Shown here piece by piece: positions 8,190-15,124 of a stretch of 64,000 nt of DNA (its first letter is position 1; each line of letters begins with the position of its first letter). The notes under the pieces are model-generated. The model was not told where the DNA came from, ran no database searches, and saw only the letters and a program-made list of their open reading frames with translations. The DNA comes from Nonlabens sp. (GTDB taxonomy: Bacteria > Bacteroidota > Bacteroidia > Flavobacteriales > Flavobacteriaceae). The stretch covers positions 62,001 to 126,000 of the forward strand of contig NZ_JAGYKG010000002.1 in assembly GCF_018401815.1 (NCBI RefSeq), written 5' to 3'. Both the position numbers and the translations under genes were made by a program.

Positions 8190-10181
8190 TTAACAGCCGC
8201 GTTTTTGAATTTCCTCTGGACCTACGATCACATCATAGGTGTTGATCATCATAGCAGCTTTGTTATTTATGTTGTCTAAATAGACATTCCAATGTTCATT
8301 TTTTGCGACTATTAATAAGGCTTCTTGGTAATTCAAAATATGTCCATCTACGTAATACACATATTTTTCTCTGTTGATGTTAATGACATCGATGGGGTCA
8401 CCGACAAAATTAGTTCTAGTAGGATTCACTGTTTCGGCACTTCCTGTAGGAGCATATGCTAAAGTCTTCGCTATATCTTTCTGCGATCCACTTTGCAAGC
8501 CTACTCTTTTATCATTGGACTTGGTGTACATTTTCAACGAATTCACTCCATTTACCGGCATGATTTGCACGCCATTGTTTCCGTTCTTTTGGATAAACGC
8601 CTTTGCTTTTGCAGCATTAACTTTTACACCATCAATGTAGTAGTGGATGTTATCACCCGCATTTTCAATATAATCTAAAGGACTCGCCGGTGGCGGTGGC
8701 GGCGGAAGGTCTTCTTCTTTAATATATTCTAAAGTCTTTCCTTTAACGTCAATTTTACTTCCCCATTGATCATAAAAGACTTTATCATTTCCTTTTACAG
8801 TATAATACTGGATCTTTCCATCTACTTTGATGTATCCAAAATCGCTAGACGGAGCTGCTGGTGGCAGTGGCGGTGGGATTTGACCTGCTCTAATATCATT
8901 TTCCCAGTTTAAATACGGCCATGGTTCATTTTCAGCACGTTGTTTTTCATTCATAGAATTAATAATGAGTTGCATGCGTTTTGTGTCTTCATTATAAAGT
9001 ACGATATGCCCCTTCTCTTTAATAAACTCTTGGTGTCGCCTAGCTAGAAAATTATACTCCTCAATATCTTTTGAGGTCAGATTCTCGAGTACTTCAACCA
9101 CTTCAATGATCTCCTCTGCTTTTACAACATCGTATCCTTGACTTTCAAAATCTTGTAATTCACCATTTTGGTTATAAATGTCTATTTGATCGCCGTTGAT
9201 CTTATAGGTATGTGGTTCACCTTTGATCATAATACGACCTTCTGGATCTGATGGGTCCACAGCAATTATTTTACGGTTAGCTGTTTGTTCTTCTTCAACA
9301 ACTTCAATGATTTCCTCTATTTCTTGAAATTCTGTTTCTTCTTTACCACAACTCATAACGAGTAATGCAAGAACAGGAATAAGTGCTAGGCTTCTTAAGA
9401 CCAGGCTTACAGGTGAGGTATGTGTTTTCATAATTTGAAATCTTTTTTTAATGATGGGAAAAGTAAAGGTGTTGGCCATGGCTTGTTGGTAACTGATCGT
9501 GGCGTGGTCTAATAATAGTTGTTGGTAGGCTGTAGTAGAAATACCTTGATTTAAAACAGATCGATCTGCAAGGAATTCATGATTCAATTTCATAGAATAC
9601 CTAATGAGATATAACAGCGGATTGAACCAAAACAAAATCATAAGCAGTTCAATAAACAAGATGTCCAGCGAGTGCTTTTGATCTAGATGTGCTTTTTCAT
9701 GCTCTAGAATTACAGTAGGAATTTTGCTAGATTCATGGTCTTTTTTAGAGACAAAAATGCGTTTAAGAAAGGAATGAGGTATGGTAAGTTGATGGCGCAG
9801 TATAAGCTGGTAGGATTTGTAGGAACTGATTTCGTCTTCTTGTTGGATTCTAAAGGAGTTCAAGTTGTTACCAAATCTCCATATCATGATCGCAAGACCT
9901 ATGGCATAAACGCCAAGTAGGACATACCACCAATTTACTTCCAAAGCAGGTTCTTGCATCCCAGTCTCTGCCATATTTAACTCATAAGCTGCAAAAGGCG
10001 TTTCTTGAATAGGAATCACAATCGTTTCTACCACTATAAAAGGAATACATATGGAACCCATTAACGCACCAAGTAAATACCATCTTTTAAAGGCATGCCA
10101 GGACGTATTTTCTAGCAATAACTTATACGCCAGCCAGAGAACAAAAAGACAAACAGAAGAATTGATTAAGAAATGTTCCAT
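8190..10181 (-). CDS. BlaR1-like M56-family membrane metallopeptidase
   Basis: Sensor-protease of the BlaR1/MecR1 type, 663 residues. Four N-terminal membrane spans enclose the zinc-protease domain with HEKAH (161-165) and NHEFLADRSV (200-209), which supplies the third ligand. The last span (SLALIPVLALLVMSCG, about 265-280) is followed by roughly 380 periplasmic residues instead of a penicillin-binding domain. That tail is built of short modules (YIKVDGKIQYY, YIENAGDNIHYYIDG, VYYVDGHILNY) joined by proline-rich linkers (IPPPLPPAAP, LPPPPPPASP). It is coded 2 bp after the BlaI-like repressor, which it presumably cleaves when triggered. The signal is unknown; a beta-lactam sensor role is not supported. 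Confidence 0.88.
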   Translation of the reverse strand: MEHFLINSSVCLFVLWLAYKLLLENTSWHAFKRWYLLGALMGSICIPFIVVETIVIPIQETPFAAYELNMAETGMQEPALEVNWWYVLLGVYAIGLAIMIWRFGNNLNSFRIQQEDEISSYKSYQLILRHQLTIPHSFLKRIFVSKKDHESSKIPTVILEHEKAHLDQKHSLDILFIELLMILFWFNPLLYLIRYSMKLNHEFLADRSVLNQGISTTAYQQLLLDHATISYQQAMANTFTFPIIKKRFQIMKTHTSPVSLVLRSLALIPVLALLVMSCGKEETEFQEIEEIIEVVEEEQTANRKIIAVDPSDPEGRIMIKGEPHTYKINGDQIDIYNQNGELQDFESQGYDVVKAEEIIEVVEVLENLTSKDIEEYNFLARRHQEFIKEKGHIVLYNEDTKRMQLIINSMNEKQRAENEPWPYLNWENDIRAGQIPPPLPPAAPSSDFGYIKVDGKIQYYTVKGNDKVFYDQWGSKIDVKGKTLEYIKEEDLPPPPPPASPLDYIENAGDNIHYYIDGVKVNAAKAKAFIQKNGNNGVQIMPVNGVNSLKMYTKSNDKRVGLQSGSQKDIAKTLAYAPTGSAETVNPTRTNFVGDPIDVININREKYVYYVDGHILNYQEALLIVAKNEHWNVYLDNINNKAAMMINTYDVIVGPEEIQKRGC

Positions 10182-10183
10182 GA

Positions 10184-10549
10184 TTACTTATTTTCAATTT
10201 GACGGTCTATGATCTTTCTCAATTCTTCCAGTTCTTCTTTACTTAAATCGGTTTCTTTAGTAAAGAAAGAAGCAAATTGTGCAGAGCTGTCATTGAAGAA
10301 ATTTTTAATCAGACCATTGACATGTTTTGAAAAATACACGCTCTTTTCTACTAGTGGGTAATACTCTCGGCTTTTACCGAAGAGTTCATAACCTACAAAA
10401 CCTTTATCTGTCATGCGTTTAAGCATGGTGGCGATGGTGGTGTTTGCTGGTTTAGGTTCTGGATAGGCGTCCAGCAAATCTTTCATAAATGCTTTTTTTT
10501 GTTCCCACAGCACATTCATCAATTCTTCCTCTGATTTGGATAATTTCAT
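10184..10549 (-). CDS. BlaI/MecI/CopY-family transcriptional repressor
   Basis: Winged-helix repressor of 121 residues. I start at ATG 10549 (MKLSKSEEELMNVLWEQKKA), which matches the family N-terminus; the upstream extension in frame runs through the operators and is not coding. KPANTTIATMLKRMTDKGFVGYE is the recognition and wing region, and the C-terminal helices (SKEELEELRKIIDRQIE) form the dimer part. The gene overlaps nothing and is 2 bp from the M56 protease gene, the standard arrangement. Two TACAnnTGTA operators in its promoter indicate autoregulation: cleavage by the partner protease would release repression. Confidence 0.92.
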   Translation of the reverse strand: MKLSKSEEELMNVLWEQKKAFMKDLLDAYPEPKPANTTIATMLKRMTDKGFVGYELFGKSREYYPLVEKSVYFSKHVNGLIKNFFNDSSAQFASFFTKETDLSKEELEELRKIIDRQIENK

Positions 10550-10571
10550 CTCTATAAATTTAGAACTACAT

Positions 10572-10610
10572 CTACAAATGTAGAACAATATTTCAATTCT
10601 ACAAGTGTAG
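10572..10610 (-). promoter_or_regulatory. blaI promoter overlapped by two BlaI-type operators
   Basis: Two perfect inverted repeats of the BlaI type, CTACAAATGTAG (10572-10583) and CTACAAGTGTAG (10599-10610), lie 27 bp apart centre to centre. Read on the minus strand, the distal one contains the -33 TTG and the proximal one contains TACATTTG, a full match to the Bacteroidota -7 consensus TAnnTTTG, with 19 nt between them. Repressor dimers would therefore cover both promoter elements at once. Confidence 0.85.
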
Positions 10611-10615
10611 AGCAT

Positions 10616-10900
10616 TAAAAAGTCAACATAAAAGTAAAATGAAGATTAGGAACTGCTATTGTATAATATTTTAAACTGCTGGATATGATGTTTTTAAGTT
10701 TTTTTTCGCTTTCGCGAAAGCGATTTGGTAAAAAAACCAGAACTTTAAAATAAATCACAACATATAACATGTTGCTCAGCAGTAGTGATTGCAGCGGCAT
10801 CCTTTTATGAAGCCAAAGCGGAATAAAAGATAGAGCGGAAAGCACGGTCATTAGAGAATTCTTGGAGAGGTAGCGAAATGAATTCTCTAGTGAACTGCCC
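10616..10900. other. Gene-free stretch with one iterated palindrome
   Basis: Holds one CGCTTTCGCGAAAGCG copy (10707-10722). A minus-strand frame of up to 95 codons crosses it but opens with TTG inside the terminator of the next gene and has no recognisable domain; it may be a decayed membrane-protein fragment. I see nothing else here. Confidence 0.5.
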
Positions 10901-10935
10901 AAAAAAAAGTTCCATTCTTTATTGAATGGAACTTT
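10901..10935 (-). terminator. Intrinsic terminator of the M20 dipeptidase gene
   Basis: Perfect 12-bp stem AAAGTTCCATTC / GAATGGAACTTT (10906-10917 and 10924-10935), loop TTTATT, followed on the minus strand by eight T residues. It lies 64 bp beyond the dipeptidase stop. Confidence 0.9.
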
Positions 10936-10998
10936 CTAAATTTATAGTGGAGCCTGTAAATTAAACGCTATCATACAGCTGCTCCATTGCTAAAAAAA

Positions 10999-12384
10999 TT
11001 ACTTACTCATCTCGGTAAAATGCTTGTAAAAATGAGGAATCGTTTCAATTCCTTTCAAGTAATTCCAGATTCCGAAATGCTCGTTAGGCGAGTGGATGGC
11101 ATCGCTATCCAGCCCAAATCCCATAAGTATAGACTTAGAATCCAGTTCTTTTTCAAATAATGCTACGATAGGAATTGAGCCACCACTGCGCTGTGGGATA
11201 GGCGTCTTGCCAAAGGTATCTTCATAGGCTGCGCTTGCCGCTTTATAGCCCAGACTATCAATAGGCGTCACATAAGCCGTTCCACCATGATGAGGTGTTA
11301 CTTTAACGGTGACGCTTGCTGGTGCGATGTTTTCAAAGTGTTTCTGGAACAACTCGGTGATCTCATGCCAGTTTTGGTCGGGAACCAGTCGCATGGATAT
11401 TTTTGCATAAGCTTTACTGGCGATTACGGTTTTGGCACCTTCACCGGTATAGCCGCCCCAAATCCCATTCACGTCTAGGGTAGGCCTAATGCTATTGCGT
11501 TCGTTAGTGGTATACCCTTTTTCACCATGTTCTTCAGCGATGTCTAGGGCTTTGTTGTAGGCTTCTTGAGAGAATGGCGCTTTGGCCATTTCGGCACGTT
11601 CTTCTTTACTGAGTTCTTCTACTTTATCATAGAACCCTGGAATAGTGATGTGATGATTATCATCATGCAGTTGCGCGATCATGTCGCACAATACATTGAT
11701 AGGATTTGCTACCGCACCTCCATAAAGTCCGGAGTGCAAGTCGCGATTAGGTCCAGTTACTTCCACTTCTACATAGCTTAAACCACGCAGTCCTGTGGTG
11801 ATGCTAGGGACGTCTTTAGAGATCATGCCTGTATCAGAAATCAAGATCACGTCGTTAGCTAGTTTTTCTCTATTGCGTTCTAGAAACCAGCCTAAGGACT
11901 CGCTTCCCACTTCTTCTTCCCCTTCAATCATGAACTTAACATTACAAGGCAGCTCGTTATTTGCCGTCATGTATTCCATAGCTTTTACGTGCATGTACAT
12001 TTGTCCTTTGTCATCACAAGCACCACGAGCAAATATGGCTCCGTCTGGATGAAGGGCTGTTTTTTTAATCACCGGCTCAAAAGGTGGGCTGTCCCATAAA
12101 TTGATAGGATCTGGTGGTTGTACATCGTAATGGCCATAAACAAGAACTGTAGGTAAGTTAGGGTCAATGATCTTCTCCCCGTAAACAATAGGGTAGCCTG
12201 GTGTTTCACATATTTCTACATGATCACAACCGGCTTTTTCAAGAGAAGTTTTTATGAGAGCGCTAGTTTTGATCACGTCATTTTTATAAGCAGGATCGGC
12301 ACTAATGGATGGAATTTTGAGTAAGTCTATGAGTTCGTTTATAAATCGATCTTTGTGTTGATCAACATAAGCTTTCGTATTCAT
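10999..12384 (-). CDS. M20-family zinc dipeptidase
   Basis: Cytosolic dipeptidase of 461 residues with two co-catalytic zinc ions, of the CNDP/DUG1 type. Metal-binding motifs in order are VYGHYDVQP (His85, Asp87), GACDDKGQM (bridging Asp near 124), EGEEEVGS (154-161, catalytic and metal Glu), SDTG near 200 and HSPNEHFG near the C-terminus. The central dimerisation domain carries TTGLRGLSYVEVEV and DLHSGLYGGAVANP. Length and motif order are standard. It is likely a single-gene unit: tRNA-Leu is divergent upstream and its own terminator follows. Confidence 0.92.
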   Translation of the reverse strand: MNTKAYVDQHKDRFINELIDLLKIPSISADPAYKNDVIKTSALIKTSLEKAGCDHVEICETPGYPIVYGEKIIDPNLPTVLVYGHYDVQPPDPINLWDSPPFEPVIKKTALHPDGAIFARGACDDKGQMYMHVKAMEYMTANNELPCNVKFMIEGEEEVGSESLGWFLERNREKLANDVILISDTGMISKDVPSITTGLRGLSYVEVEVTGPNRDLHSGLYGGAVANPINVLCDMIAQLHDDNHHITIPGFYDKVEELSKEERAEMAKAPFSQEAYNKALDIAEEHGEKGYTTNERNSIRPTLDVNGIWGGYTGEGAKTVIASKAYAKISMRLVPDQNWHEITELFQKHFENIAPASVTVKVTPHHGGTAYVTPIDSLGYKAASAAYEDTFGKTPIPQRSGGSIPIVALFEKELDSKSILMGFGLDSDAIHSPNEHFGIWNYLKGIETIPHFYKHFTEMSK

Positions 12385-12439
12385 TTAAATAGTATTTGAG
12401 GTAAAGATAAGAAAGGAGTAATTTTTATTTGATAAAGAA

Positions 12440-12469
12440 TTTGTAATATGTCAAAAGTATGTATATTTG
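12440..12469 (+). promoter_or_regulatory. tRNA-Leu promoter
   Basis: TTTG at 12440-12443, an 18-nt spacer, and TATATTTG at 12462-12469, an exact TAnnTTTG -7 element. The start of transcription would be near 12476, about 20 nt before the mature tRNA. Confidence 0.8.
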
Positions 12470-12495
12470 CCGTCCCAAATAGGGGTTATTAGTAA

Positions 12496-12577
12496 GCGGA
12501 TGTGATGGAACTGGTAGACATGCTAGACTTAGGATCTAGTGCTTCACGGCGTGCAGGTTCGATTCCTGTCATCCGCA
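12496..12577 (+). tRNA. tRNA-Leu (anticodon UAG)
   Basis: Acceptor arms GCGGATG (12496-12502) and CATCCGC (12570-12576) pair fully and A12577 is the discriminator base. The anticodon stem CTAGA/TCTAG encloses CTTAGGA, giving anticodon TAG. A long variable arm (GTGCTTCACGGCGTG) and T loop GGTTCGATTCC make it a class II leucine tRNA. CCA is not encoded. Its 3' end from the variable arm on recurs three more times downstream. Confidence 0.95.
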
Positions 12578-12586
12578 CATATTCTT

Positions 12587-12617
12587 AAAAGCTCTTCAGA
12601 AATGAAGGGCTTTTTTT
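12587..12617 (+). terminator. tRNA-Leu terminator
   Basis: Stem AAAAGCTCTTCA / TGAAGGGCTTTT (with one G-U pair) around a GAAA loop, followed by seven T residues. The same terminator is copied with every downstream repeat of the tRNA end. Confidence 0.85.
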
Positions 12618-12627
12618 ATATTGGGTT

Positions 12628-12882
12628 ATGATATATGAAGTTTATGCAATTTCCAGTCTTACTAAAAACTATATATATGTGGGTTTTTCTACTGAACTCG
12701 AAGTAAGATTAAATAGACATAATAAAGGTCTCAATAAAACTACGGCTCCATATGCTCCTTTCCGATTAATTTACTCAGAAGTAGTAGGAACATCAAGAGA
12801 GGAAGCACGACTTAGAGAAAAGTATTGGAAAAGTGGTACAGGTAAAAGAAAACTTAGGATTCTAAGAGATGAATTAGATTAA
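12628..12882 (+). CDS. GIY-YIG nuclease family protein, cassette copy 1
   Basis: Single-domain GIY-YIG protein of 84 residues. VYAISS (5-10) and NYIYVG (14-19) correspond to the GIY and YIG strands; Arg27 and His31 in VRLNRHNKG, and Glu64 in LREKYWKSGTGKRKL, match the catalytic positions of the UvrC/YhbQ-type fold. No DNA-binding domain is attached, so target recognition must lie within the core or come from a partner. It starts 11 bp after the T run of the tRNA terminator with no recognisable promoter. Many such small proteins have no proven activity, and a homing role here is inferred from the repeated tRNA ends. Confidence 0.88.
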   Translation: MIYEVYAISSLTKNYIYVGFSTELEVRLNRHNKGLNKTTAPYAPFRLIYSEVVGTSREEARLREKYWKSGTGKRKLRILRDELD

Positions 12883-12885
12883 TAT

Positions 12886-12988
12886 TTCACGGCGTGCAGG
12901 TTCGACCTGCCTGTCGTGCCTCTGGCAGGCAGGTTCCTGTCATCCGCACATATTCTTAAAAGCTCTTCAGAAATGAAGGGCTTTTTTT
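12886..12988 (+). repeat. tRNA-Leu 3'-end copy 2, interrupted by a 28-bp hairpin
   Basis: Repeats tRNA positions from the variable arm to the terminator (matching 12543-12617) but with 28 bp inserted at 12906-12933, exactly between GGTTCGA and TTCCTG of the T arm. With its first flanking bases the insert has arms ACCTGCCTG and CAGGCAGGT around an inner TGCC/GGCA stem. The copy cannot form a tRNA by itself. Confidence 0.92.
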
Positions 12989-12998
12989 ATATTGGGTT

Positions 12999-13253
12999 AT
13001 GATATATGAAGTTTATGCAATTTCCAGTCTTACTAAAAACTATATATATGTGGGTTTTTCTACTGAACTCGAAGTAAGATTAAATAGACATAATAAAGGT
13101 CTCAATAAAACTACGGCTCCATATGCTCCTTTCCGATTAATTTACTCAGAAGTAGTAGGAACATCAAGAGAGGAAGCACGACTTAGAGAAAAGTATTGGA
13201 AAAGTGGTACAGGTAAAAGAAAACTTAGGATTCTAAGAGATGAATTAGATTAA
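12999..13253 (+). CDS. GIY-YIG nuclease family protein, cassette copy 2
   Basis: The protein is identical over all 84 residues to that encoded 371 bp upstream, with the same motifs (VYAISS, YIYVG, Arg27, His31, Glu64). Lack of any divergence implies recent duplication or continual homogenisation of the two copies. It is followed by the third copy of the tRNA 3' end. Both genes use ATG and have no visible promoter of their own, so expression could depend on read-through of the copied terminators. Confidence 0.88.
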   Translation: MIYEVYAISSLTKNYIYVGFSTELEVRLNRHNKGLNKTTAPYAPFRLIYSEVVGTSREEARLREKYWKSGTGKRKLRILRDELD

Positions 13254-13256
13254 TAT

Positions 13257-13359
13257 TTCACGGCGTGCAGGTTCGACCTGCCTGTCGTGCCTCTGGCAGG
13301 CAGGTTCCTGTCATCCGCACATATTCTTAAAAGCTCTTCAGAAATGAAGGGCTTTTTTT
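13257..13359 (+). repeat. tRNA-Leu 3'-end copy 3, interrupted by the same hairpin
   Basis: Same content as copy 2, shifted by 371 bp, including the 28-bp hairpin (13277-13304) and terminator. Identity with the other units ends immediately after the T run, where new sequence leading to the parDE genes begins. Confidence 0.92.
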
Positions 13360-13427
13360 ATGATAGCCACTCGCTGTGAGTGCTCCATATTAGGAGTTAT
13401 TTGCAATTTGATAAAAATTTTGCATTT

Positions 13428-13444
13428 ATACCAGTTTTTGGTAT
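13428..13444 (+). promoter_or_regulatory. Possible parDE operator
   Basis: Inverted repeat ATACCA-GTTTT-TGGTAT, 23 bp before the antitoxin start, in an AT-rich stretch. ParD-type antitoxins usually bind palindromes in their own promoter, so this is a reasonable but unproven operator. Confidence 0.4.
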
Positions 13445-13466
13445 TTTTGATAAAATTTATAATTAA

Positions 13467-13718
13467 ATGAACAAAAACACATCAATATCACTCGGAAATT
13501 ATTTTGACCAATTCATTCAAAGTCGAATAAGTGAAGGGAGGTTTAAAAACGTTAGCGAAGTAATTCGTGCTGGATTGAGACTTTTAGAGGAAGAAGAAAG
13601 TAAAGTTATTGCTTTAAAAATGTCAATACAAGAAGGAATTGACAGTGGAATAGCTCACGGCTTTGACCCAAAAAAACATCTTGAATCTCTAAAAGCGAAA
13701 AAGCACTTGAATGGCTGA
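13467..13718 (+). CDS. ParD-family antitoxin
   Basis: Ribbon-helix-helix antitoxin of 83 residues. MNKNTSISLGNYFDQFIQ gives the DNA-binding strand and first helix, and GRFKNVSEVIRAGLRLLEEEE is the hallmark helix-turn-helix of the ParD/CC2985 family. The charged C-terminal tail (SGIAHGFDPKKHLESLKAKK) would wrap the toxin. It overlaps the toxin gene by 8 bp, the usual translational coupling, and probably represses the pair by binding its own promoter. The pair sits inside the tRNA-Leu accessory region, as expected for a stabilising or defence-linked cargo. Confidence 0.92.
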   Translation: MNKNTSISLGNYFDQFIQSRISEGRFKNVSEVIRAGLRLLEEEESKVIALKMSIQEGIDSGIAHGFDPKKHLESLKAKKHLNG

Positions 13719-14010
13719 ATATAAACTGACCAACAAAGCTGTCGAGGATTTATCAAAGATTTGGGATTACACGTTTGAGGTTTGGTCTGAACAACAAGCG
13801 GATAAATACTACGATGGATTAATTTCCAATTGTGAAGAAATCGCTGAACATCCAGAATTAGGAAAAAACTATGATGGAATTTCAAAACAACTTCTAGGAA
13901 TGAAAACAAATCGACACATCATATTCTACAGAGCTCTGAATAAAAATTTTGTTGAGATAACGCGAATATTACACGAAAGAATGGATTTGAAGAAAAGAAT
14001 AACCGAATAA
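13711..14010 (+). CDS. ParE/RelE-superfamily toxin
   Basis: Toxin of 99 residues with the ParE sequence pattern: MAEYKLTNKAVEDLSKIWDYT at the start, DGLISNCEEIAEHPELGKNYD in the middle, and HIIFYRALNKNFVEITRILHERMD at the end, where the RxxxY...I.RILH core is clear. ParE toxins block DNA gyrase, whereas RelE relatives cleave mRNA; the ILHERMD ending favours the ParE side. It would be neutralised by the ParD-like product encoded just upstream. It looks intact, with no frameshift. Confidence 0.92.
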   Translation: MAEYKLTNKAVEDLSKIWDYTFEVWSEQQADKYYDGLISNCEEIAEHPELGKNYDGISKQLLGMKTNRHIIFYRALNKNFVEITRILHERMDLKKRITE

Positions 14011-14092
14011 AATCTCCACACACCCACGTCGCGCGCGATTGCATCGCGTTTGAATTAAGTTAAGCATTTGTAATGCGAGTAGTATTATGAGA

Positions 14093-14124
14093 AAAGGAAA
14101 GTTATATTTAGCTTTCCTTTTTTT
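14093..14124 (+). terminator. parDE terminator
   Basis: Arms AAAGGAAAG (14093-14101) and CTTTCCTTT (14112-14120) with a T run of nine including the end of the stem, 82 bp after the toxin stop. Between stop and terminator lies a second palindrome, CGCGAT-TGC-ATCGCG (14034-14048), of unknown role. Confidence 0.8.
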
Positions 14125-14126
14125 AT

Positions 14127-14213
14127 GCTACAGAATTAAAGCGAGGCGAACTATTTATTAAAGAAGTCTTTGAACTTCTTTTAAGTAAGCATGGTATCAA
14201 TGATTTTAAGGAG
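14127..14213 (+). pseudogene. Gene remnant cut off by a tRNA-end copy
   Basis: One frame reads ATELKRGELFIKEVFELLL then SKHGINDFKE with a plausible amphipathic, coding-like composition but no start codon, and runs straight into the fourth copy of the tRNA-Leu tail. I read it as the broken end of an older gene in this accessory region. The family is not recognisable from so few residues. Confidence 0.4.
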
Positions 14214-14261
14214 TCATCCGCACATATTCTTAAAAGCTCTTCAGAAATGAAGGGCTTTTTT
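14213..14261 (+). repeat. tRNA-Leu 3'-end copy 4 (short)
   Basis: GTCATCCGCACATATTC through the GCTCTTCAGAAATGAAGGGC stem-loop and T run, matching the last bases of the tRNA plus its terminator. It lies 1.6 kb from the intact tRNA and could mark the far edge of the accessory region. Confidence 0.88.
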
Positions 14262-14319
14262 GTTGACAAGCTTGTACAGCTTGACATAATTAATGGTAGC
14301 TATAAATATTCCATCGTAG

Positions 14320-14907
14320 CTAATAATACAATCTAAAACCTAGCAACCTACACAATTTACTGTGTTGATCGTACATGTGCTTGACGACTTCTTTAAGGTC
14401 GTCATTTTTATAAAACTCGCTAAAAAACAAGCGATCTATGGTAAAGGCACTGGACATACTTTCTGAAGGATATCCATATCCAGAAACGGCTCGAGCACCT
14501 GTTACATCAATAAAGTATTGAGACTCTTCATCAGACAGGTCTAAAACCTTTTTATTAGCAAAATGGATGACTTTACCCTCTAACTTCCCTTCAAAAAGCT
14601 CAGCGATCTCTTCCATACTATAGTAATAATCATTGATCAAGACATTATTTGCTTCTCCTGGCAAAACGAGATATATGATCTCATAATCTTTAAAATTATG
14701 ATCGTCGTAAAGTAAATAACTTAGGCTTTCTTCTAGACCCTCTATAGTATCGCATGCTTTGTAGATGCTGGTTATGTTTTGGTTGAAAGCAATGTCCTCA
14801 AGTATTTTTACTACTTCTGTTATTTCTGAAGCATCAGCATTAGGAACTACCTCTAGGCAGTAGATAAAATTTTCGACATCTGTTATAGGCAATGCTAACT
14901 TACTCAT
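14320..14907 (-). CDS. Uncharacterised protein, possible inactive caspase/CHAT-like fold
   Basis: 195 residues, acidic, no signal peptide or membrane span. The order of elements IIYLVLPGE (77-85), SMEEIAELFEGKLEGKVIHFANKKVL (97-122) and TGARAVSGYG (136-145) recalls small caspase/CHAT-like proteins (the DUF6642 type as I remember it) in which the matching strands read YLAFHG and HFGSCS, holding catalytic His and Cys. Here those places are LPG and HFANK, so the dyad would be missing. The family assignment is from memory and tentative. The gene lies just beyond the last tRNA-end copy and may be cargo of that region. Confidence 0.45.
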   Translation of the reverse strand: MSKLALPITDVENFIYCLEVVPNADASEITEVVKILEDIAFNQNITSIYKACDTIEGLEESLSYLLYDDHNFKDYEIIYLVLPGEANNVLINDYYYSMEEIAELFEGKLEGKVIHFANKKVLDLSDEESQYFIDVTGARAVSGYGYPSESMSSAFTIDRLFFSEFYKNDDLKEVVKHMYDQHSKLCRLLGFRLYY

Positions 14908-15124
14908 TTACTTCGTTATTTTTTCGATGTAGGTATCTTAATATTGGACGAGTAAGATCACATTCATTACACCCAGCTGGCTCGAGCGTCTCCTTCGTGC
15001 TAAGCAATACCAGTATTTGTAATCCGATAAAGCAGGAGCAGGTAATGAACTGGAAATTTATAGTTCAGGGATACTTAAGTACATTGGCTTTGGCTAAAAA
15101 ACCTAACATGTTCCTAGTAGTTCT

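Larger units (their letters stand above)
12586..13357 (+). mobile_element. Tandem GIY-YIG cassette at the tRNA-Leu 3' end (two 371-bp units)
   Basis: Two head-to-tail units with a period of 371 bp, as far as I can compare identical base for base. Each unit holds a complete 84-codon GIY-YIG gene, then a copy of the tRNA-Leu 3' end interrupted by a 28-bp hairpin, then a copy of the tRNA terminator. The first unit follows directly on the intact tRNA and its terminator. The arrangement looks like insertion of a one-gene cassette next to a tRNA end followed by duplication. No integrase or transposase is present. Mobility is inferred from structure, not shown. Confidence 0.7.

Noticed and set aside
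8190..10549. Beta-lactam resistance regulatory system
   Set aside because: BlaI/M56 pairs are widespread regulators; there is no penicillin-binding sensor domain and no beta-lactamase nearby.
10615..10902. 95-codon minus-strand gene upstream of blaI
   Set aside because: Opens with TTG inside a terminator, has no recognisable domain and contains the iterated palindrome; at best a remnant.
12999..13253. Homing intron in the tRNA
   Set aside because: The functional tRNA-Leu is uninterrupted; only the downstream copies carry an insert, and it is too short for an intron.
12586..13357. Transposon or insertion sequence at tRNA-Leu
   Set aside because: No transposase, no terminal inverted repeats and no target duplication other than the tRNA end; a tRNA-end cassette explains the data better.
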